DNA from: Billgrantia antri
GTDB taxonomy: Bacteria > Pseudomonadota > Gammaproteobacteria > Pseudomonadales > Halomonadaceae
NCBI RefSeq assembly: GCF_019430905.1
Contig: NZ_JAHYCA010000003.1
Span: forward strand, 248,001-312,000
DNA: 64,000 bases
Reading direction: 5' to 3'
This document shows, piece by piece, positions 34,793 to 44,197 of the stretch. The translations under genes and the position numbers were made by a program. Numbering within the stretch: the stretch's first letter is position 1; every line of letters begins with the position of its first letter. Below the pieces are notes generated by a model, which searched no databases, was not told the origin of the DNA, and saw nothing but the letters and a program-made list of their open reading frames with translations.

Positions 34793-35854
34793 ATGCCATT
34801 GCACGACCGCCCCATCGAAGAGCGCATCGAAGCGCTGCTCGCCCTTTCGCGAGAGCATGCCGACACTTTCTGCAGTCCCTCGGCCTGGCTGGCCCGTGAG
34901 CGCTACCTGGCCAACCATCCCACACGGATAGTGACCATGAAGTGCATGGATGGTCGTCTCCACCTCCCCCATGCCACGCGCACGCCGTTGGGCATCATCA
35001 CTCCGTTTCGCAACCTCGGTGGCATCTTCAACCTGGGTTGGCCTTATCTCGGCGAGATCCTCACCGAGACCGTCGAAAGCGCCGTACGACGCGGCAACGG
35101 CGTACTGTTGATCATCACCTACCACTTCTCCCGCGGCGAAAAACTGCGCGGTTGTGCCGGCTTTGCCTGCGACACGCATGCCGCTCTGGCGCATGCCCGC
35201 GAGATACGCCGCCAGGCAGAGCGTATCTTCGGCCGCGACCATCGCCATGTTTATCCTCTGGTATGCGGCTTCGAAACCGACTCCGACGCGCTCATCGTGC
35301 ATGGTGCCGACGACGCCACGCTCGATATCAGCGAACTCGCGGCAGATGCCGAAGACGACCTCGAACGCCGCCTCGCCAACCTGTGCCCCGACATGCCGGT
35401 CGACATTCGCCGCGATCTGCTGCCGCTGTTGAAAGGCAACCTGCAGCACGTCGATTCACTGCGCGGGATCGATCGCGAACTCGGCATCGAGCATCGCGAG
35501 TGGGTGATCTGCGTCGGTCGCGGCTTCGATTTCCTGCACCTGCCCAATACCGCGCTGATCGTCGGCCCCTACAGTCCCGACCTTTCCGGCCCCATCGGCA
35601 CCGCCGCGGCGATCATCGCCGCCAACATGAAGGCGGGGCGCATCCGCGACGACGGTTTCCTACTGCTGGCCTCGACCCCCTACGAAACGGTCGGCGTGGA
35701 TCGCGCCCGCGCCGAGCTGAAATCATGTTTCCTTGCCGAGTTCGCCGCCCAGGTCATCGCCCGGGAGCATCCCGCGCTGGCAGACTGCATGACATTGCGC
35801 ACCGCCGTCGTCCACTGGCCCAGCCGCCGGCTGGAGCTCCTCCATCACGCTTGA
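34793..35854 (+). CDS. Carbonic-anhydrase-like zinc protein (CsoSCA-type ligand pattern)
   Basis: 353 residues, cytosolic. MKCMDGR (C51, D53, R55) followed by RNLGG, then H111 and C121 in YHFSRGEKLRGCAG, reproduce the Cys-Asp-Arg...His...Cys arrangement of beta-class carbonic anhydrases. The nine residues between His and the second Cys match the long spacing of the carboxysome-shell type better than the usual HxxC. No carboxysome or Rubisco genes are present. Carbonic anhydrase activity is plausible but untested. ElyC-like gene follows 13 bp later, perhaps in the same transcript. Confidence 0.65.
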   Translation: MPLHDRPIEERIEALLALSREHADTFCSPSAWLARERYLANHPTRIVTMKCMDGRLHLPHATRTPLGIITPFRNLGGIFNLGWPYLGEILTETVESAVRRGNGVLLIITYHFSRGEKLRGCAGFACDTHAALAHAREIRRQAERIFGRDHRHVYPLVCGFETDSDALIVHGADDATLDISELAADAEDDLERRLANLCPDMPVDIRRDLLPLLKGNLQHVDSLRGIDRELGIEHREWVICVGRGFDFLHLPNTALIVGPYSPDLSGPIGTAAAIIAANMKAGRIRDDGFLLLASTPYETVGVDRARAELKSCFLAEFAAQVIAREHPALADCMTLRTAVVHWPSRRLELLHHA

Positions 35855-35867
35855 ACGGATCGCCACG

Positions 35868-36611
35868 ATGACGCTGCTGAAGATCTTGCTGCTGCCACCC
35901 GCGCTCAACGTATGGCTGGTACTACTGGGACTATGGCTCAGCCCCAAGCGCTTCCTTGGTGCCCTGCTGATCGTGGTGGGCCTGCTCGGCCTGCTGCTGC
36001 TCGCCACGCCGATGGCCAGCCATACCCTGCGTCAGGGGCTGGAACCTTACGCAACCCCGACGCACAGCCAGTTGGAAAGCGCCGAAGCGATCGTGATCCT
36101 GGGAGGTGGACGGGACTACGATGCCCCCGAATTCGGCTGGGGCGATGCGCCGGCGAACCCCACCTGGCGCCGACTCGCCTATGGTGTTCATCTGCATCGC
36201 CAGACAGAATTGCCGCTGCTGGTCAGCGGAGGACGGCGTCATGGCGAGCAAGCCGCCGAGGCAAGTCTGATGACAGCCGCGCTGCGCGACGTCTTCGACG
36301 TGCCCGTGCGCTGGCGGGAGGAGGAAAGCCGCAACACCGCTGAGAATGCCCGCTTCAGCGCCGAGAGGCTGCGTGCCGATGGCATAGAACGGATAGCCTT
36401 GGTCTCGCAGGCCTGGCATCTCCCCCGGGCCGTGGCAGAATTCGAGGCCCAGGGCCTGGAAGTGATCCCCGCGCCCACCGAGTTCGCCAGCCCACCGCCT
36501 GCGGGCCTGGCGGCCTGGCTACCCCGCGCCTATCACCTCAACCAGAGTACGCGAGCGCTGAACGAGTGGCTGGGGCGTGCCGGTCAGGCGCTTCATCAAC
36601 TGCTGCCATAG
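35868..36611 (+). CDS. DUF218 / ElyC-like membrane protein
   Basis: 247 residues with two N-terminal membrane helices (about 5-22 and 28-47), then the DUF218 domain: AIVILGGGRDY, LLVSGGRRHGE, ESRNTAENARFSAE, LVSQAWHLPRA. Relatives (ElyC, SanA, YdcF) affect the cell envelope and lipid-carrier homeostasis in E. coli. The biochemical activity of this copy is unknown. It follows the carbonic-anhydrase-like gene closely. Confidence 0.85.
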   Translation: MTLLKILLLPPALNVWLVLLGLWLSPKRFLGALLIVVGLLGLLLLATPMASHTLRQGLEPYATPTHSQLESAEAIVILGGGRDYDAPEFGWGDAPANPTWRRLAYGVHLHRQTELPLLVSGGRRHGEQAAEASLMTAALRDVFDVPVRWREEESRNTAENARFSAERLRADGIERIALVSQAWHLPRAVAEFEAQGLEVIPAPTEFASPPPAGLAAWLPRAYHLNQSTRALNEWLGRAGQALHQLLP

Positions 36612-36649
36612 GTTGCGGCCTGTAGCACGGAACGCAAGTAGGGATCACC

Positions 36650-37564
36650 TCACGCCGATGCTGGCTCGCACCGCGGCGCCACGGCGTCCAAACCCTCGGG
36701 CCAGTGTTGCAACGTGGTGACGAGCTGGTTTGGCCAGTCACGGTCATTGTCCACCTGAGCCTGTGCGCGACTGAGTTCCAGCCTGGCCACGTCGACCTCA
36801 TGGCAGGCCCACAGCGCATCGCCCTGGGTAGCGGCGAGTATCCCGTCGGCAGGAAAGCCGTGATCCATCGGCGCGTAGAGGGTCGCCTCGCCGGTGTTGA
36901 CGTCGAGCGCCGGGCTCCATGGCGCCTCACCAGCGGTCACCGCCTGGGCCACGAAGAAGCGATTCTCGAGCGCACGAGCGAGACAGCCGATCCTCACACG
37001 GGTCGCACCGGCAGCGGTGTCGGTGCAACTGGGCACCAGTAGCAGGCGTATGCCTGCCTCGAACTGGGCGCGTACCGGCAGCGGGAACTCCACATCATAG
37101 CAGACCGCGATGCCGACCCGATGACCGTCGCAGTCGAAGCCGTGCAGCGCGTCGCCCGGTTCGATGATGCCGCTCTGCTTCTCGTAGCCGGTGAGCTGCA
37201 GCTTGTCCTGCCAGCCATGAACGCCGTTGGGGGCGAACCAGTCGGCCCGGTTGCGGTAGCGCCCGCTGCCCACATCGAGCAGGAAGGTGCCCGGCACCAG
37301 GTACATGTCGAGCTCCCGCGCCAAGCGGCCATAAAACTCGCACCAGGCGCCTCGCCATGCTTGAATGGCAGCCAGCGAGGCCGCGAGGTCGCCGTGCACC
37401 TCGGGCGAAAAGCCGGCCGCGAGTTCAAGGCTCAGGTATTCTGGCAAGACCGCGATCCGGGCACCCAGCTCGCGCGCCTGCCTCAGGCAGGCTTCCTGGC
37501 GCCGGGCGAAATCGTCGAAGCTTGCCGGCATGCCGATGGGATATTTGGCCACGGCCACGCGCAT
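36650..37564 (-). CDS. Nitrilase-superfamily carbon-nitrogen hydrolase
   Basis: 304 residues. The catalytic triad of the family is visible: Glu in AVLPEYLSLE, Lys in GWQDKLQLTG and Cys in VGIAVCYDVEFP. GGAGGAG-type ribosome site (GGGAGGAG) precedes ATG 37564. Substrate class (amide, carbamoyl or deaminated glutathione) cannot be assigned from sequence. The SnoaL-like gene ends 37 bp upstream on the same strand, so the two are likely an operon. Confidence 0.88.
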   Translation of the reverse strand: MRVAVAKYPIGMPASFDDFARRQEACLRQARELGARIAVLPEYLSLELAAGFSPEVHGDLAASLAAIQAWRGAWCEFYGRLARELDMYLVPGTFLLDVGSGRYRNRADWFAPNGVHGWQDKLQLTGYEKQSGIIEPGDALHGFDCDGHRVGIAVCYDVEFPLPVRAQFEAGIRLLLVPSCTDTAAGATRVRIGCLARALENRFFVAQAVTAGEAPWSPALDVNTGEATLYAPMDHGFPADGILAATQGDALWACHEVDVARLELSRAQAQVDNDRDWPNQLVTTLQHWPEGLDAVAPRCEPASA

Positions 37565-37601
37565 CGCTACTCCTCCCTCATGTTCCTGGTCTCGGTCGTT
37601 C

Positions 37602-38009
37602 TCACGCCTGGGCCACCTGACGCAGCCACTCCTCCAGGTTGTAGTAGTTGGTCACGCGCGTGATCCGACCATTCGCCACCTCGAAGAAGGCGCCGCCCGG
37701 CAGCACGTAGCGCTGCCCCTTGGCCGGCGGAAGCCCCTCGTCGGTGATGCGGTACTCGCCGTGGACGACGTATTCTGCGGCGACTCGTCGACCGTCGGCG
37801 GTAGGCATGAGCACGACGTCTTCCAGTCGCTCCACGTAGCTGCGATCCATGCGCGCCAGAAACTGACGAAAGGCGTCACGCCCCGTCTCCCGCGGCCCCT
37901 GGTTCAGGTCGTGCGCCACTTCGGGATCGAGACAGTCGAGCATGGCGTCCCAGTCGCCGCGATTGAAGGCATCGTAGTATCGCTGGATCAATTGCACGCT
38001 ATCGGACAT
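37602..38009 (-). CDS. SnoaL-like / ketosteroid-isomerase-fold protein
   Basis: 135 residues from ATG 38009, chosen for the AGGAGAG site 8 bases before it; the frame extends to 38096 without one. LIQRYYDAFNRGDWDAMLDCLDPEVAHD is typical of the NTF2/SnoaL fold used by many small isomerases, dehydratases and polyketide cyclases. Ligand unknown. First gene of a likely two-gene unit with the hydrolase. Confidence 0.82.
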   Translation of the reverse strand: MSDSVQLIQRYYDAFNRGDWDAMLDCLDPEVAHDLNQGPRETGRDAFRQFLARMDRSYVERLEDVVLMPTADGRRVAAEYVVHGEYRITDEGLPPAKGQRYVLPGGAFFEVANGRITRVTNYYNLEEWLRQVAQA

Positions 38010-38239
38010 GAACAGGCTCTCCTGGCTGGGTTCGAGGGGCGCAAGTGTAAACGCCCCGGCCCGGTGGCGATAGCCTGTCGCCCTGCATTTATCCATTGCC
38101 GTACAGCAATGGCCAGGTAACCTCGCGCGCCTTGGAAGGTGGGACCCTCTCCCCGGCTTGACCCAAGGTCTTACAGCTCCGGGGCCTGGGGCACGTTACC
38201 CTGCCGGTAGAAGCCACCCTCCGCGCGACGAGACCCTAC

Positions 38240-38527
38240 ATGCAAGCGACCCTGCTACAACTCGCCATGGCCGGTGCCTTCGGTGCCTTCCTTGGCCTGC
38301 TGTTCCGTGTCACCCGCCAGCCGGGCCGGACGCGCGCCTTTGCCTTCACCCTGGTGGGCATGGCTGCCGGCGTTACCGCCTACGTGATATTCCACGTGCT
38401 GAGCCGTACCACCGGCGCGCCCGCCTGGCTGCTGCCCATGCTGGTGCTGCTGCAGGTATGGCTGTGGCTCGGCCCACTCGGACCCAAGTGGCGAGCGCTC
38501 GAAAGGAACGGCGACGAACCGCGCTGA
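38240..38527 (+). CDS. Small membrane protein, unknown
   Basis: 95 residues with three hydrophobic segments (about 5-22, 34-55 and 62-80) and a charged C-terminus. No family recognised. It is divergent from the SnoaL-like gene and precedes the signalling cluster by 135 bp, but shows no direct coupling to it. Confidence 0.6.
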   Translation: MQATLLQLAMAGAFGAFLGLLFRVTRQPGRTRAFAFTLVGMAAGVTAYVIFHVLSRTTGAPAWLLPMLVLLQVWLWLGPLGPKWRALERNGDEPR

Positions 38528-38662
38528 GCGCTTGCTGCCAGCCCGTTTCCACGCATACGGACACTGCTACGGACGCCTTGTGCCAAGGTCGTCTTTGCCG
38601 CCGAAGCCGTGCGCACTAGACTGACAATCAACAAGATACAAAGACGCTTCAAGGAGTCATGC

Positions 38663-39034
38663 ATGGCCAAGGTGCTGGTGGTGGACGATGAGCCCAACAT
38701 CGTCCTGTCGCTGGAGTTCCTTATGCAGCAGGCCGGCTTCGAGGTGGAGACGGCCGAAGATGGCGAAGGCGCCCTGGCCAAGGTCGAGCACGCCGCTCCC
38801 GACCTGATCCTCCTCGATATCAGCCTGCCGGGGATAAGTGGCTTCGATGTACTGGAGCAACTGCGTCAGGACGACCGACACGCCAGGCTGCCGATCATCA
38901 TGCTCACCGCCCATGGTCGCGAAGTGGAGCGTGAAAAGGGGCTGGCCCTGGGTGCCGACGACTACGTGACCAAGCCTTTCTCGACCCAGGCTCTGGTCGA
39001 GAAGGTAAAGGCCCTGCTCGCCGAGGACGCCTGA
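38663..39034 (+). CDS. Stand-alone response-regulator receiver
   Basis: 123 residues from ATG 38663, preceded by AAGGAG (38651-38656). Complete receiver: VDDEP acidic pair, phosphoacceptor aspartate in [14 protein letters not shown] threonine region, and lysine in VTKPFS. There is no output domain. Its TGA overlaps the next ATG by one base (TGATG), so it is translationally coupled to the exonuclease fusion and, through it, to the symporter-kinase, its likely phosphodonor. Confidence 0.92.
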   Translation: MAKVLVVDDEPNIVLSLEFLMQQAGFEVETAEDGEGALAKVEHAAPDLILLDISLPGISGFDVLEQLRQDDRHARLPIIMLTAHGREVEREKGLALGADDYVTKPFSTQALVEKVKALLAEDA

Positions 39035-41097
39035 TGAAGGGAGGCAAGCTGCCCAAGCGCCAGCGCCTGATCGGCCTGTGGCTGCTGCTCAGCGGCATCA
39101 GCCTGCTGGGGGGTGCGCTCTTCGCCGCCTGGCTCGACAGCTTGTTCCAGCCCCAGGGCGTCGCCAGAGTGGTACTGTGGCTCGGCTGCTTCTCGGGCGG
39201 CGGCACCATCTTTCTGGTCGGCCTGCTGCTCGAGCGCATGTTGTTTACCCCGTTGCGCCATCTGCAGGTGCAGCTGGCGCGCCTGGTGGCCAACCCGGAT
39301 GCCCGCGAGGACTACCCTCCCGAAGGCTGGTTGCGCGGCCTGGGTCCGGATCTGGTAAGGGTACGGGAGGCCTGGCGTGGCGATCGTCAGCGCCTGGCCA
39401 CCGCGCACGCCGAAGGCGCGCGCAGCGCGGCTCGCATCCGCCAGGAACTCGAGACGCTGTTGCAGGTACTCGACACGCCACTGCTGCTCTGCGACCACCA
39501 CCGCCGGATATTATTGTTCAACCAGGCCGCCGAGAAGCTGTTCGAGGCGCACACCGGGCTCGGGCTGGGCAAACGCCTGGAGGCGCTGCTGCCCATATCG
39601 AGCCTTCAGGATGCCCTGGGGAAACTTCCGGCAGATGGCGCACCGCGCGAACTGCTGATCCCCTGCGACGAACGCTGGCTGCACATGGTGATGCGCCGGG
39701 TACCCCAGAGCAACGGCGAAACGCTGCTTACCCTGACCGATGCCACCGCGGCCTGGACCAGCGAGATGGGAGCCCGCGCCGGCCTGACCCAGCACATGGG
39801 ACCGTTGCGCCGCCACGGCGCCAGCCTCGCCAGTGCTGCCGAAGCGCTGGGCAGCGTACGCCATGCCAGGCATATCGACGACACGCTGCGCCAGCGCCTG
39901 GAGGCGGTGATCGACGAGGAGAGCCGTGCACTGGGCAACGAGATCGAGAATCTCGGACGCTTGATCGAGGACATGCAGCAACAGGGCGAACGGTTGGTCC
40001 CCCTGTGGTCGAACGATCTCTGGCAGTCGCTCAATGAGCGGCTTGGAGACCGCTCTATCGAGGTGCTTCCCATCGGCATGCCCGCCTGGTTCAAGGGCGA
40101 TGCTCCGGCGTTGCTGGTCATGCTTGCGACTCTACTGGAGCGGCTGAGCCAGCATGCCGGCACCCGCCATTTCGAAGGCGAGATCCTGCTTGGCAATCGC
40201 CGCGTCTACCTCGACTTGATCTGGCCCGGAAAACCGTTGCCGCAGCGGGAGCTGGCGGCATGGTGCGAGCAGCGACTCGAGATGCTACCGCTCTCACCGC
40301 GGGTTGGCGACCTGCTGCGCCAGCACGCCAGCGATGCCTGGAGCTTGGCGGACGGCGATGGGCAGCACGCTCGCCTGCGCCTGCCGCTGCCTGCCATGGA
40401 TCGAGTCGGCGCACCGCCCAGCCAACTGCCGCCGCGTCCCGAGTTCCACGATTTCGGCATCGCTGACCTGCCGCCACCGGATGCCGAGCTGGCCCGGCGC
40501 TCCTTGCGCGCACTGGAGATCGTTGCCTTCGATACCGAGACCACCGGGCTCGAACTGCGTAGGGGCGATACCGTCATCAGTATCGGTGCCTGTCGTATCG
40601 TCAACGGGCGGCTATTGGCCAGTGACACCTTCGATGCGCGAGTCGATCCCGGCAAGCCGATACCGCCCGCCAGTACCGCGATTCACGGCATCACCGACAG
40701 CGAGGTGGCCGGTGCCCCACCGCTGCCGGTGATGCTGCCGCGCTTTCGCGACTATATCGGCGATGCCGTGATTCTCGCCCACAATGCTGCCTTCGATCTG
40801 CTGGCATTGCAGCCCACCGGCAGCGGTACGGCCCTGGACATGCCGGTACTCGATACGCTGCTGCTCTCACGGGCGCTCGACGAGAGCCTGGACGGGCACG
40901 ACCTGGATACGCTCGCCGAGCGCTACGACCTAAGCTTCCCCCCGGGGACTCGTCATACGGCACTCGGCGATGCACGCGTGACTGCCGAACTGTGGCTGGC
41001 GTTGATGCCTCGCCTCGAGGCGCGCGGCATCGAGACCCTGGAGCAGGCGCTAGCCCTACAGGCCACTGCCTTCGATCGGGAGGACGCCTGCACATGA
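39034..41097 (+). CDS. Membrane PAS/kinase-like protein fused to a DnaQ-type 3'-5' exonuclease
   Basis: 687 residues. Two membrane helices (about 13-34 and 45-68), a PAS-like domain (about 140-235: LLCDHHRRILLFNQAAEKLF), and a helical and alpha/beta stretch (about 240-460) resembling a histidine-kinase core but without recognisable N or G boxes. A DEDDh exonuclease domain follows (about 498-670) with FDTETTGL, HNAAFD and H-x4-D in RHTALGDA; all five catalytic residues are present. So a membrane sensor-like protein carries an apparently active nuclease. Plain exonuclease genes of this type accompany acetate-permease genes in pseudomonads (known); the sensor fusion is unusual. Stop overlaps the next start. 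Confidence 0.88.
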   Translation: MKGGKLPKRQRLIGLWLLLSGISLLGGALFAAWLDSLFQPQGVARVVLWLGCFSGGGTIFLVGLLLERMLFTPLRHLQVQLARLVANPDAREDYPPEGWLRGLGPDLVRVREAWRGDRQRLATAHAEGARSAARIRQELETLLQVLDTPLLLCDHHRRILLFNQAAEKLFEAHTGLGLGKRLEALLPISSLQDALGKLPADGAPRELLIPCDERWLHMVMRRVPQSNGETLLTLTDATAAWTSEMGARAGLTQHMGPLRRHGASLASAAEALGSVRHARHIDDTLRQRLEAVIDEESRALGNEIENLGRLIEDMQQQGERLVPLWSNDLWQSLNERLGDRSIEVLPIGMPAWFKGDAPALLVMLATLLERLSQHAGTRHFEGEILLGNRRVYLDLIWPGKPLPQRELAAWCEQRLEMLPLSPRVGDLLRQHASDAWSLADGDGQHARLRLPLPAMDRVGAPPSQLPPRPEFHDFGIADLPPPDAELARRSLRALEIVAFDTETTGLELRRGDTVISIGACRIVNGRLLASDTFDARVDPGKPIPPASTAIHGITDSEVAGAPPLPVMLPRFRDYIGDAVILAHNAAFDLLALQPTGSGTALDMPVLDTLLLSRALDESLDGHDLDTLAERYDLSFPPGTRHTALGDARVTAELWLALMPRLEARGIETLEQALALQATAFDREDACT

Positions 41098-41294
41098 ACA
41101 GCTCCGGCCCACAGGCTCGCCTGGTTGCCCTGATCGGTCTGGCGGCCCTGCTCTTCTCGCCGCCACTGGTGCTGATCTTCGATGGACCGCCCGGTGCCGG
41201 CCCGTCCTGGCTGCCGCTCTACCTGTTCGCGGCCTGGCTGCTGGTCATCGGCCTCGCCGCCTGGCTGATGGAGCACCGGCAGGAGGAAAGCTGA
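41094..41294 (+). CDS. Two-helix small membrane protein
   Basis: 66 residues; ATG 41094 overlaps the preceding TGA (ATGA). Helices at about 9-26 and 37-57 with a short loop and a charged tail (MEHRQEES). Position directly before a sodium:solute symporter domain, 4 bp away, matches the small membrane partner (DUF4212/DUF485-like) of such symporters. Sequence alone does not prove the family. Confidence 0.75.
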   Translation: MNSSGPQARLVALIGLAALLFSPPLVLIFDGPPGAGPSWLPLYLFAAWLLVIGLAAWLMEHRQEES

Positions 41295-41298
41295 CATA

Positions 41299-44028
41299 AT
41301 GAGCGCCGACCCGGTCGTACTGGCGGTCGCCTTCGGCTATCTGGCGCTGCTGTTCGTGATCGCTGCCTGGGGCGACCGGCGCGCCGAACAGGGCCGCTCG
41401 GTAATAGGCTCGCCCACCGTGTATGCCCTTTCGATCGCCGTTTACTGTACCGCCTGGACCTTCTACGGCAGCGTGGGTCGAGCGGCGGTTTACGGTCCCA
41501 GCTTCCTGCTGATCTACCTGGGGCCGACGCTCGCCATGCTCATGGCGCCGTTGCTGATCCGCAAGATGGTGCGTATCGCCAGCACCCAGCGCATCACCTC
41601 CATCGCCGACTTCATCAGCGCACGCTACGGCAAGAGCTCCAGCCTCGGTGCACTGGTAGCCCTCATCGCACTGATCGGCATCACGCCTTATATCGCCCTC
41701 CAGCTCAAGGCGATCACCCTTAGCCATGCGGTGCTGGTCAACTATCCCGAAGCGACGGAGTTTCGCCTCGCCGAGGAGAGCTTCTGGACCGACAAGTCGT
41801 TCTGGGTAGCGCTGGTGCTGGCCGTGTTCATCATCCTGTTCGGTACCCGCCACCTGGATGCCAGCGAGCGCCACGAGGGCATGGTGGCAGCCATCGCCTT
41901 CGAGTCGCTGGTCAAGCTGGTGGCATTTCTCACCGTCGGCATCTTCGTCACCTTCGTGCTGTTCAACGGGCCTGGCGACCTGTTCCGCCAAGTAGCCGAC
42001 TCGCCAGAGCTGGCCGGCGCGCTGAGCCTCGATGCAGTCCCCGGTGGCGCCATCGGCTGGGTCGGCACCCTGGTGCTCGCCTTTCTCGCCTTCCTCACAC
42101 TGCCGCGCCAGTTCCAGGTACTGGTGGTAGAGAACGTCGACGAGCGTCACCTGCGACGCGCCAGCTGGCTGTTCCCGCTCTATCTGGTAGCGATCAACCT
42201 GTTCGTGATTCCCATCGCCATGGCCGGCCTGCTGCTGCCGATGGGCAACAGCAATCCCGACAGCTTCGTGCTGACCCTACCGCTCTCCGCCGGTGTCGAG
42301 GGCATACCGCTGCTGGTCTTCATCGGTGGGCTATCGGCAGCGACCGGCATGGTGATCGTCGAGACCATTGCGCTCTCCACCATGGTCAGCAACCAATTGA
42401 TGATGCCCCTGCTACTGCGCTCCAAGCGTCTTCACCTCAGTTCCCAGGGTGAGCTGGCAGGCTGGCTGCTGGGCATTCGCCGTGTGGCGATCGTGATGAT
42501 TCTGCTGCTGGGCTACCTCTACCACGCCCTGATCGGCGACTCCTACAGCCTGGTGACCATCGGCCTGGTGTCGTTCGTCGGCGCGGCCCAGTTCGCCCCG
42601 GCCATGCTGATCGGCATGTACTGGCGCGGGGCGACCCGGGCTGGGGCGACCCTGGGGTTGCTCGCCGGTTTTCTCACCTGGTGCTATACCCTGCTGCTGC
42701 CGGGCTTCGCCCAGTCGGGCTGGCTCGATTCCACCTTTCTCGAGCAGGGCCTGTTGGGTCTGCCGTGGCTGCGGCCTTATGCGCTGTTCGGCCTGGAAGG
42801 CTTCGACATCTATAGTCACGCCCTGCTGTGGAGCCTGCTGGCCAATGCCGGCCTGCTGATCGGTGTATCGCTGTTCACCCGTCAAAGCCCGGTGGAACAG
42901 ACCCAGGCCGCCCTATTCACCGAAGCCATGAATCCGGGGCTTCAGCACACCTCGCTGTGGCGCGGCCAGACCACCCGCGGCGAGCTCAAGAGCCTGCTCA
43001 ACCGCTACCTGGGCGCCGGCGCCACGGCGCGGATCCTATACGAAACGCACGATAGTCATGCCGACGAGACGCCGGCTCCGCCGGCACTGATTGCCCGCGC
43101 CGAGAAGGCTCTGTCGGGCGCCCTGGGCAGCGCGTCGGCGCGGGTGCTGATCAACTCGGTGGTACGCGGCGAGGCACTGGACCTGGAGGCCATTCTCAGC
43201 ATTCTCGACACTACCTCTCAGACGCTGGAGTACAACCGTCGCCTGGAGCAGAAGTCCAACGAATTGGCGCGTATTGGAGAGGAGCTGCGGGCCGCCAATG
43301 AACGCCTGCGAGAACTCGACCGACTCAAGGACGAATTCGTCGCCATGGTCAGTCACGAGCTACGCACACCGCTCACCTCGATCCGTGCCTTTGCCGAGAT
43401 ACTGCGCGACAATCAGGAGCTACCGGAGGAGAAACGCGTCCACTTTCTCGAGGTGGTGGTGCTCGAAAGCCAGCGGCTCTCACGTCTGATCGAGGAGATC
43501 CTCGATCTGGCGCGGCTGGAGAGCGGCCGTCTGACGCTCAACCCTCAGCGGCTCGATCTGGTGGCCCTGGTCCGCCACAGCGTGGATGCGGTGCACCGGC
43601 TGCAGGAGGATCGCGGTGTTGCGCTGGACGTCGACCTGGAGCTCGACGAGGCGCCTGTCATCGGCGACCCCGACCGCCTGGAGCAGGTGATCATCAATCT
43701 GCTCGACAACGCCGGCAAGTTCGCCGCCGACGAGGATCCCCACGTGCGCCTTCATCTGGCACGCTACAAGCAGAACTTCCGACTCAGCGTCGAGGACAAC
43801 GGGCCGGGGATCGCCCCCGATGAGCGCGAGCGGGTCTTCGAGAAGTTCCATCAGGTCAAGCGGTTTGGCACCACCAGCGGCAAGGCCCGCGGTCGCCCTC
43901 GCGGCAGCGGGTTGGGCCTGCCGATCAGCCGCGGCATCGTCGCTCACCTTGGCGGGCGGCTGTGGGTCGACGAGGCGCCGACGCTGCACGGCGCCTGCCT
44001 GATCATGGAACTGCCCAGCGCCCCTTGA
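41299..44028 (+). CDS. Sodium:solute symporter-histidine kinase fusion (CrbS/MxtR-like)
   Basis: 909 residues. Residues 1-500 are a multi-helix SLC5-type symporter (YCTAWTFYGSVG, STQRITSIADFISARYGKSS). A linker and coiled coil (about 640-675) connect to a kinase: H-box MVSHELRTPL (His about 686), N-box NLLDNAGKF, G boxes DNGPGI and GSGLGLPI. The order matches CrbS/MxtR sensors that control acetate use, but it is shorter than those (about 1130 residues) and I see no separate PAS or receiver module. It probably phosphorylates the receiver at 38663. Substrate is not deducible. Confidence 0.93.
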   Translation: MSADPVVLAVAFGYLALLFVIAAWGDRRAEQGRSVIGSPTVYALSIAVYCTAWTFYGSVGRAAVYGPSFLLIYLGPTLAMLMAPLLIRKMVRIASTQRITSIADFISARYGKSSSLGALVALIALIGITPYIALQLKAITLSHAVLVNYPEATEFRLAEESFWTDKSFWVALVLAVFIILFGTRHLDASERHEGMVAAIAFESLVKLVAFLTVGIFVTFVLFNGPGDLFRQVADSPELAGALSLDAVPGGAIGWVGTLVLAFLAFLTLPRQFQVLVVENVDERHLRRASWLFPLYLVAINLFVIPIAMAGLLLPMGNSNPDSFVLTLPLSAGVEGIPLLVFIGGLSAATGMVIVETIALSTMVSNQLMMPLLLRSKRLHLSSQGELAGWLLGIRRVAIVMILLLGYLYHALIGDSYSLVTIGLVSFVGAAQFAPAMLIGMYWRGATRAGATLGLLAGFLTWCYTLLLPGFAQSGWLDSTFLEQGLLGLPWLRPYALFGLEGFDIYSHALLWSLLANAGLLIGVSLFTRQSPVEQTQAALFTEAMNPGLQHTSLWRGQTTRGELKSLLNRYLGAGATARILYETHDSHADETPAPPALIARAEKALSGALGSASARVLINSVVRGEALDLEAILSILDTTSQTLEYNRRLEQKSNELARIGEELRAANERLRELDRLKDEFVAMVSHELRTPLTSIRAFAEILRDNQELPEEKRVHFLEVVVLESQRLSRLIEEILDLARLESGRLTLNPQRLDLVALVRHSVDAVHRLQEDRGVALDVDLELDEAPVIGDPDRLEQVIINLLDNAGKFAADEDPHVRLHLARYKQNFRLSVEDNGPGIAPDERERVFEKFHQVKRFGTTSGKARGRPRGSGLGLPISRGIVAHLGGRLWVDEAPTLHGACLIMELPSAP

Positions 44029-44062
44029 GGGAGGTTGCTGATCGAGCATATGGTGCCCATGC

Positions 44063-44097
44063 CCGCGCCGGATGACTTCGCCCTCATCCCGGCGCGG
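44063..44097. terminator. Hairpin between convergent genes
   Basis: Stable stem (CGCGCCGG with CCGGCGCG, extended by ATGA/TCAT) in the 169-bp gap between the symporter-kinase and the DUF294 gene. No T-run on either side, so at best a rho-independent-like barrier. The rest of the gap has nothing I recognise. Confidence 0.4.
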
Positions 44098-44197
44098 AAT
44101 CTACCCCTGGCGTCGTACATCAAGATCGATATCCAAACGATGCCATGGGACGACGAGGCATCGGCCTGACGGCAAGTGCCGCGTTGGGCGATATGGG

